From Butyrivibrio sp. NC3005 (GTDB taxonomy: Bacteria > Bacillota > Clostridia > Lachnospirales > Lachnospiraceae): DNA of 48,034 nt. Below, piece by piece: positions 44,177 to 48,034 of this stretch. The notes beneath the pieces are model-generated. The model made no database searches. It was not told the DNA's origin and saw only the letters and a list, made by a program, of their open reading frames with translations. The stretch is taken from NCBI RefSeq assembly GCF_000424545.1, contig NZ_AUKC01000030.1:1-48034 (forward strand), in the 5' to 3' direction. Position 1 is the first letter of the stretch, and the number at the start of each line of letters is the position of its first letter. The translations under genes and the position numbers were made by a program.

Positions 44177-45127
44177 ATGGCAATAACCTACTCAATGAGA
44201 GTAAAAGAAGAATTACTGTCTCATGTTGCAAAAGCAAGGCATTGTCAGCTGGCGGGTCTTGCTGCAATATTGAAAATGGAAGGTAGTGTAACACTGCATG
44301 AAATGGGCGGTGGAACGATATATATTAGAACTGATAACGTTATTTCGCTAAGAAAGTGCTTTACAATATTAAAGAAAGCATTTAATATAGATACTGATAT
44401 TCTAGATACAGTAGCAGAGAAACGCGAAAACGGCCACGTCTATAAGGCGATAGTAAATGACGCTGATGCGGTCAGTTCAATTCTCATGGCATTGAAAGAA
44501 ATTAATGAGGACGGAACGCTCCGAGAAAATCGTGACGTTGTAAGTCCTCTTTTGTTGCGGAATCAATGCTGTAAGCGTGCTTTTTTGCGTGATACATTTT
44601 TGTGCATAGGTTCTATATCAGATCCTAAGAAGTCATATCATCTTGAGTTTGTATGTGAAAGCAAGGAACAGGCGAACCAAATTCTTGATGTCCTTAGAGA
44701 TTTTGAACTTCAGCCCAAAATGGTTATCAGAAAGAAGTATTATGTAGTATATCTGAAGGAAGGCGAAGAAATAGTTGATCTTCTAAATATCATGGAGGCG
44801 CATATAAGCCTTATGGAACTTGAAAATCTTCGCATTTACAAAGATATGCGGAATTCGGTGAATCGTCGCGTGAACTGCGAAGCTGCAAATATTACCAAAA
44901 CAGTAAATGCAGCTTCAAGACAGACCAAAGACATTCAATATATACAGCAGCATTATGGATTTAACAGGCTGTCTGAAGGAATGCGTCAGATGGCAGAAGT
45001 TCGTCTGGAGCATCCTGATGCAACATTGGCGGAGCTTGGAGCTTTCCTTGATCCACCTGTTGGAAAATCTGGTGTGAATCATCGTTTACGCAAGTTAAGT
45101 GAACTTGCGGACCGACTCAGAACATGA
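44177..45127 (+). CDS. whiA: DNA-binding protein WhiA
   Basis: A 316-residue protein with an N-terminal LAGLIDADG-like domain that has lost nuclease activity in this family (AGLAAILKMEGSVTLHE; NQCCKRAFLRDTFLCIGSI), and a C-terminal helix-turn-helix domain (EHPDATLAELGAFLDPPVGKS then GVNHRLRKL). In Gram-positives WhiA affects cell division and chromosome segregation. The gene lies 12 bases after rapZ and ends four bases into the upstream part of the crh-like frame. Confidence 0.95.
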   Translation: MAITYSMRVKEELLSHVAKARHCQLAGLAAILKMEGSVTLHEMGGGTIYIRTDNVISLRKCFTILKKAFNIDTDILDTVAEKRENGHVYKAIVNDADAVSSILMALKEINEDGTLRENRDVVSPLLLRNQCCKRAFLRDTFLCIGSISDPKKSYHLEFVCESKEQANQILDVLRDFELQPKMVIRKKYYVVYLKEGEEIVDLLNIMEAHISLMELENLRIYKDMRNSVNRRVNCEAANITKTVNAASRQTKDIQYIQQHYGFNRLSEGMRQMAEVRLEHPDATLAELGAFLDPPVGKSGVNHRLRKLSELADRLRT

Positions 45128-45156
45128 GCCTAGAGTTGGAATCATTAGGAGGTATT

Positions 45157-45423
45157 ATGATTAAGAAATCTATCGAGATTAAGTTGCCAAATGGTTTGGA
45201 AGCACGTCCTGTTGCTGAGCTGGTACAGATTGCCAGCAAGTATGATAGTGTAATTCACATTGAGGCACAGACTAAGAAAGTTAACGCAAAGAGCATTATG
45301 GGAATGATGACATTGAAGCTTCATTCTGGTGAATCTATTGAAGTAGTTGCAGATGGAACAGATGAAGAGAATGCTGTTTCTGAAATCGAGAATTATCTTC
45401 AGGGAGTTAAAACTCTGGCGTAA
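45157..45423 (+). CDS. Crh-like HPr-family protein lacking the active-site histidine
   Basis: ATG 45157, after AGGAGG, is the start; the product has 88 residues. The HPr fold is clear, but the PTS phospho-accepting residue is Glu15 (NGLEARP, where HPr has GLHARP), while the regulatory Ser46 is kept in NAKSIMGMM. This matches Crh of Bacillus (Gln15), which cannot carry PTS phosphate but acts with CcpA once HprK phosphorylates Ser46. The gene order rapZ-whiA-crh also matches. A Glu might mimic a permanently phosphorylated His. Confidence 0.87.
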   Translation: MIKKSIEIKLPNGLEARPVAELVQIASKYDSVIHIEAQTKKVNAKSIMGMMTLKLHSGESIEVVADGTDEENAVSEIENYLQGVKTLA

Positions 45424-45532
45424 TCAAGATATGATTAGAGCATCTAAGTGCTTTAAATAGGGCGTACATTCACGTTTCTATTAAACATATCTACATATAT
45501 AATAAAATTCGTTTGTAAAAGAGGTGATGACT

Positions 45533-46438
45533 ATGATACAGTCACCAAAACTTTTATTTGTTTATAATCCGCATGCCGGAAAAGAAACAATAAAAAGCCA
45601 TCTTCTCGAGATTATAGATATTTTTACCAAGGCAGGATATGAAGTAATTGCATATCCTACGCAGTCTAGAAAGGATGGAGAAAGACGCGTACGAGAACGC
45701 GCAGATGACATAGAACTTGTTGTCTGTAGCGGTGGGGACGGTACGTGTAATGAAGTTGTTTCAGGCATGCTGGAGTCAAATTTTCAAGTACCGATAGGTT
45801 ATGTACCTGCAGGTTCTACAAACGATTTTGCAAGCAGCCTTAAAATCCCATCTTCCATGATTCGTGCAGCCGGCACAATTGTGGATGGACGGGATTTTTT
45901 GTGTGATGTTGGAAGATTAAACAAAAGAGCATTTGTCTATTGTGCAGCTTTTGGAGTGTTCACAGACATCTCTTATAGTACTAACCAGACACTTAAAAAT
46001 GCTCTTGGTCATACAGCATATTTATTGCAAAGCGTACGTGAACTGCAGGAGATAAGAACATATCATGCGAAAATAACCTATGGGAATGGAACTGTCATAG
46101 AAGATGAATTTATTTATGGCATGATTACCAATTCTGTCCAGGTGGGAGGAATCAAAGGAATAACAGGAAAGAATGTCAGTCTTGATGATGGAGAATTTGA
46201 AGTGACCCTGGTAAGAAGACCTTCGAATATAATCGAACTTCCTGGTATCGTATCAACAATGCTGGGACGTACCCATCTTCCTCCGTCACCGCATCTATTC
46301 AACTTCAAGACCAGTCATGTTGTAATAGAAACAGAGGATGAAATGCCGTGGACATTGGATGGAGAATATGGTGGAAGTCATACCAAAGCTGATATAACGG
46401 TGGAGAGAAAGGCTTTTACGATCAGAGTTCCGAAATAA
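45533..46438 (+). CDS. YegS/BmrU/DgkB-type lipid kinase
   Basis: ATG 45533 has good spacing to AGAGG; the product has 301 residues. The diacylglycerol-kinase catalytic domain shows NPHAGKE at the start, CSGGDGTCNEVVSGML as the nucleotide-binding loop, and GSTNDFAS. The C-terminal beta-rich domain ends with WTLDGEYGG. It phosphorylates diacylglycerol or a similar lipid at the membrane face, recycling lipid head-group remnants. It lies about 110 bases from the Crh-like gene with its own ribosome site, probably its own transcript. Confidence 0.93.
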   Translation: MIQSPKLLFVYNPHAGKETIKSHLLEIIDIFTKAGYEVIAYPTQSRKDGERRVRERADDIELVVCSGGDGTCNEVVSGMLESNFQVPIGYVPAGSTNDFASSLKIPSSMIRAAGTIVDGRDFLCDVGRLNKRAFVYCAAFGVFTDISYSTNQTLKNALGHTAYLLQSVRELQEIRTYHAKITYGNGTVIEDEFIYGMITNSVQVGGIKGITGKNVSLDDGEFEVTLVRRPSNIIELPGIVSTMLGRTHLPPSPHLFNFKTSHVVIETEDEMPWTLDGEYGGSHTKADITVERKAFTIRVPK

Positions 46439-46492
46439 ATGTAACAATTTATTAACAATATATTCGTAAAAGTTTAATACAAGAACAAGATT

Positions 46493-46520
46493 TAGACATA
46501 AGTTTCTAGTATAGTATAGT
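46493..46520 (+). promoter_or_regulatory. Putative promoter in an intergenic region
   Basis: TAGACA, 16 bases, TATAGT. No protein gene starts within the next 140 bases, but a terminator lies there. Confidence 0.4.
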
Positions 46521-46526
46521 TGTCAG

Positions 46527-46663
46527 TGGACAAGAGCGTTGTTTAAGAAGACAAATACTTTTTCATTAAGTGCCAGATAAGCATGAGCTTACCTGGCATC
46601 CTCCCATTAATAGCAATAGAAAATAAATTATAAAAACAGGTGCATTAATTGCACCTGTTTTTA
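46527..46663 (+). ncRNA. Candidate small RNA, about 137 nt
   Basis: The interval lies between the putative promoter and a strong terminator. It contains a hairpin with TGCCAG and TAAGC against GCTTA and CTGGCA (46571-46598), a smaller one just upstream, and the terminal hairpin. No credible protein frame is present; there is only a 16-codon frame from 46583. I do not recognise a known RNA family. Confidence 0.35.
46633..46663 (+). terminator. Strong terminator
   Basis: AAACAGGTGCA pairs with TGCACCTGTTT around TTAAT, with flanking A and T runs, so it works in either direction. Confidence 0.88.
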
Positions 46664-46664
46664 T

Positions 46665-46968
46665 ATGCCTCCTATAAAGGTACACAAGAAAAATTATGGT
46701 TTAAAGAAAGCTATTTTACAGAAGGTGTAAAGAGAAAACAAAACGAAATAAAAAATAATAATTCTCTTTAAAGCGAAGAATTTTGTTCCGATAAGAAGAC
46801 TATATAAAACATTATAATTTACAATACAAATATAGTATTTATGCATCTTTGCGCAATATCATCAGCAGTAAATTGAGTTGATTAATTGTGTTTCAGATTG
46901 TCTGATTTTTGAAACACAAGTGAATAGTAAGGAGCGCTGTAATCAGGTGGCCTATAGGAGGATTGTTT
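46665..46968. other. Upstream region of the CPBP gene with an inverted repeat
   Basis: No gene is present. A perfect 10-base inverted repeat, TTGTGTTTCA/TGAAACACAA, lies at 46886-46919 with a 14-base loop, ending about 37 bases before the AGGAGG site. It may be an operator or a leader hairpin. The rest is A/T-rich, without recognisable structure. Confidence 0.5.
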
Positions 46969-47865
46969 ATGAAAATTCATACAGAACGGTTTAAATGGTA
47001 TGATGCAGCGTTAATAGTTTTGTTTATAGCAGCTGCTATTATGATTTTTTCACATGAAATTATTGGAGGACTGCTGATTTCTCCATTTATGCATCTTTAT
47101 GAAAGTGATGAAACCGGCTTTTGGCAGGTGTTCTGCTTGTACTTCCAATTCATAGGTGTCTGGGTGGTATTCCTGCCTTTATGTTTGATTTTCAAAAGAA
47201 ACAGGCCAATTCTTAAGGCCTTATGGACAGCTCCAAAGGGGAATAATATCAGATATCTGGGAATCGGCCTGCTGATAGGATTTAGTCTTAATATGATATG
47301 TGCAATTGCAGCAATACTGAACAGCGATATTGCAGTTTATTATGATTCTTTTCATTTTATCAGGCTGTTATTGCTGTTCATCGCGGTGTTTATACAGTCT
47401 TCTTCAGAAGAATTGGTTTGCAGAGCATTCATATATCAGTGTTTAAGAAGAGGATATCGCCATCCGGCAGTAGCTATTATCTTGAATGCTTTATTGTTTA
47501 CGGTGATGCATTTATTTAATCCCGGCGCCAGTGTGATTCCGATGTTGGCAGTGTTTGTGGCGGGGATATTTTTCTCGCTGATGGTATATTACATGGACAG
47601 TATCTGGTGCGCCATGGCAGCCCATACAGCATGGAACTATACACAAAATGTGATACTGGGGCTTCCAAATAGCGGACAGGTAACTCCATTCTCAGTCTTT
47701 AGACTTGAAGCAGCATCGGCCACGAATAGTTTAGTATACAACGCTGATTTCGGTCTTGAGGGAACGTTCATGGCTGTGGCTGTTATGACCATAGCAGGCA
47801 TATTGATCGTTGTCTTTTATGGCAAAAGAAATGTTAAACCTTATGATCCATGGACCGATATGTAG
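46969..47865 (+). CDS. CPBP-family intramembrane metalloprotease (Abi/CAAX type)
   Basis: ATG 46969 follows TAGGAGG; the product has 298 residues. About eight hydrophobic helices are seen. The family motifs are EELVCRAFIYQCLRR (motif 1, EExxxR), LLFTVMHLFNPG (motif 2, FxxxH) and AAHTAWNYTQN (motif 3, HxxWN), which set the metal site inside the membrane. Bacterial members act in bacteriocin immunity, peptide maturation or prenyl-protein cleavage; which one applies here is unknown, and the neighbours give no clue. Confidence 0.88.
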   Translation: MKIHTERFKWYDAALIVLFIAAAIMIFSHEIIGGLLISPFMHLYESDETGFWQVFCLYFQFIGVWVVFLPLCLIFKRNRPILKALWTAPKGNNIRYLGIGLLIGFSLNMICAIAAILNSDIAVYYDSFHFIRLLLLFIAVFIQSSSEELVCRAFIYQCLRRGYRHPAVAIILNALLFTVMHLFNPGASVIPMLAVFVAGIFFSLMVYYMDSIWCAMAAHTAWNYTQNVILGLPNSGQVTPFSVFRLEAASATNSLVYNADFGLEGTFMAVAVMTIAGILIVVFYGKRNVKPYDPWTDM

Positions 47866-47905
47866 TAATAACTATTTAAATATTTTTACAGAAGGAGTCC
47901 GGAAA

Positions 47906-47956
47906 ATGAAAGAGGTTAATAACTGTCGAATGATACTTATAAAACTATATAAATAG
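47906..47956 (+). other. Short open frame with a good ribosome site
   Basis: Sixteen codons (MKEVNNCRMILIKLYK) follow GAAGGAG with suitable spacing. It may be a leader peptide or the stub of a lost gene. The confidence is low because no relatives are recognised. Confidence 0.25.
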
Positions 47957-47959
47957 ATG

Positions 47960-47988
47960 TTGAATTTTATAGTTTGATGATGTATAAT
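47960..47988 (+). promoter_or_regulatory. Promoter before the last, partial gene
   Basis: TTGAAT, 17 bases, TATAAT, placed about 22 bases before the start codon below. Confidence 0.6.
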
Positions 47989-48010
47989 AATATTGAAAGG
48001 AGCTAGCACT

Positions 48011-48034
48011 TTGAGTAAATATTATTCTATACAT
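48011..48034 (+). CDS. Start of an unidentified gene, cut by the window edge
   Basis: TTG 48011 lies eight bases after AAAGGAG, and eight codons (MSKYYSIH) follow before the sequence ends. The identity cannot be judged from so little. Confidence 0.45.

Noticed and set aside
46583..46633. A 16-codon frame inside the candidate sRNA
   Set aside because: It has no ribosome site and the start lies inside a hairpin.

Overview
The window looks like a low-GC Gram-positive chromosome segment, most probably Lachnospiraceae (Butyrivibrio/Roseburia-like; genus not resolved). The evidence is the A/T-rich coding, strong GGAGG ribosome sites, lipoprotein signal peptides, a XylFII/LytS/YesN-type sugar-sensing system, an M32 peptidase, a DUF4445-type ferredoxin/ASKHA protein, and a uvrC-hprK-ROK-murB-rapZ-whiA-crh block in the usual Firmicutes order.

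Layout. 0.15-1.5 kb: the end of an ABC importer (permease and ATPase). 1.6-11.3 kb: a membrane-anchored sugar sensor, a LytS/YesM-type kinase, a YesN-type AraC regulator, a second sugar-binding lipoprotein, then a xylose-family importer (xylF, xylG, xylH). 11.4-14.6 kb: membrane proteins and an HD hydrolase. 14.7-16.7 kb: a leftward LytTR regulator and GHKL kinase pair.

16.98-25.9 kb is the most unusual part, a rightward biosynthetic cluster. It holds two radical SAM proteins, a DegT-type aminotransferase, a MATE exporter, a free acyl carrier protein, a C45 (penicillin-acyltransferase-type) enzyme and three proteins that look like BtrH/C39-like acyltransferases. This parts list recalls butirosin biosynthesis (BtrN, BtrS, BtrI, BtrH), but no sugar-core genes are present. 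Tandem direct repeats that look like LytTR sites, followed by a sigma-70-type promoter, lie between the kinase and the first radical SAM gene. About 500 bp of this control region is repeated at 27.0-27.5 kb in front of a lipoprotein gene. The right part of the cluster is decaying: two genes carry single-base frameshifts, and ABC-exporter and transposase fragments follow.

29.4-33.1 kb: tRNA-Lys(CTT), an M32 carboxypeptidase, a ferredoxin/ASKHA protein and a small Cys protein. 33.2-35.9 kb is a second small accessory unit: a consensus promoter, a truncated BtrH-like reading frame, two tandem 142-bp structured repeats, a 55-codon frame ending in a Cys-rich tail (CGCGCTNTGMGC), a 14-bp perfect hairpin, and a MacB/BceAB-type transporter pair. 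36-46.4 kb is conserved core: ftsH, uvrC, hprK, a ROK kinase, murB, rapZ, whiA, a Crh-like HPr paralogue with Glu at position 15, and a lipid kinase. The end carries a possible small RNA, a CPBP protease and the first codons of another gene.

Overall the window combines carbon sensing and uptake, a carbon-catabolite/cell-wall core block, and one or two peptide-signal-type regulated biosynthetic islands that are being rearranged by mobile elements.
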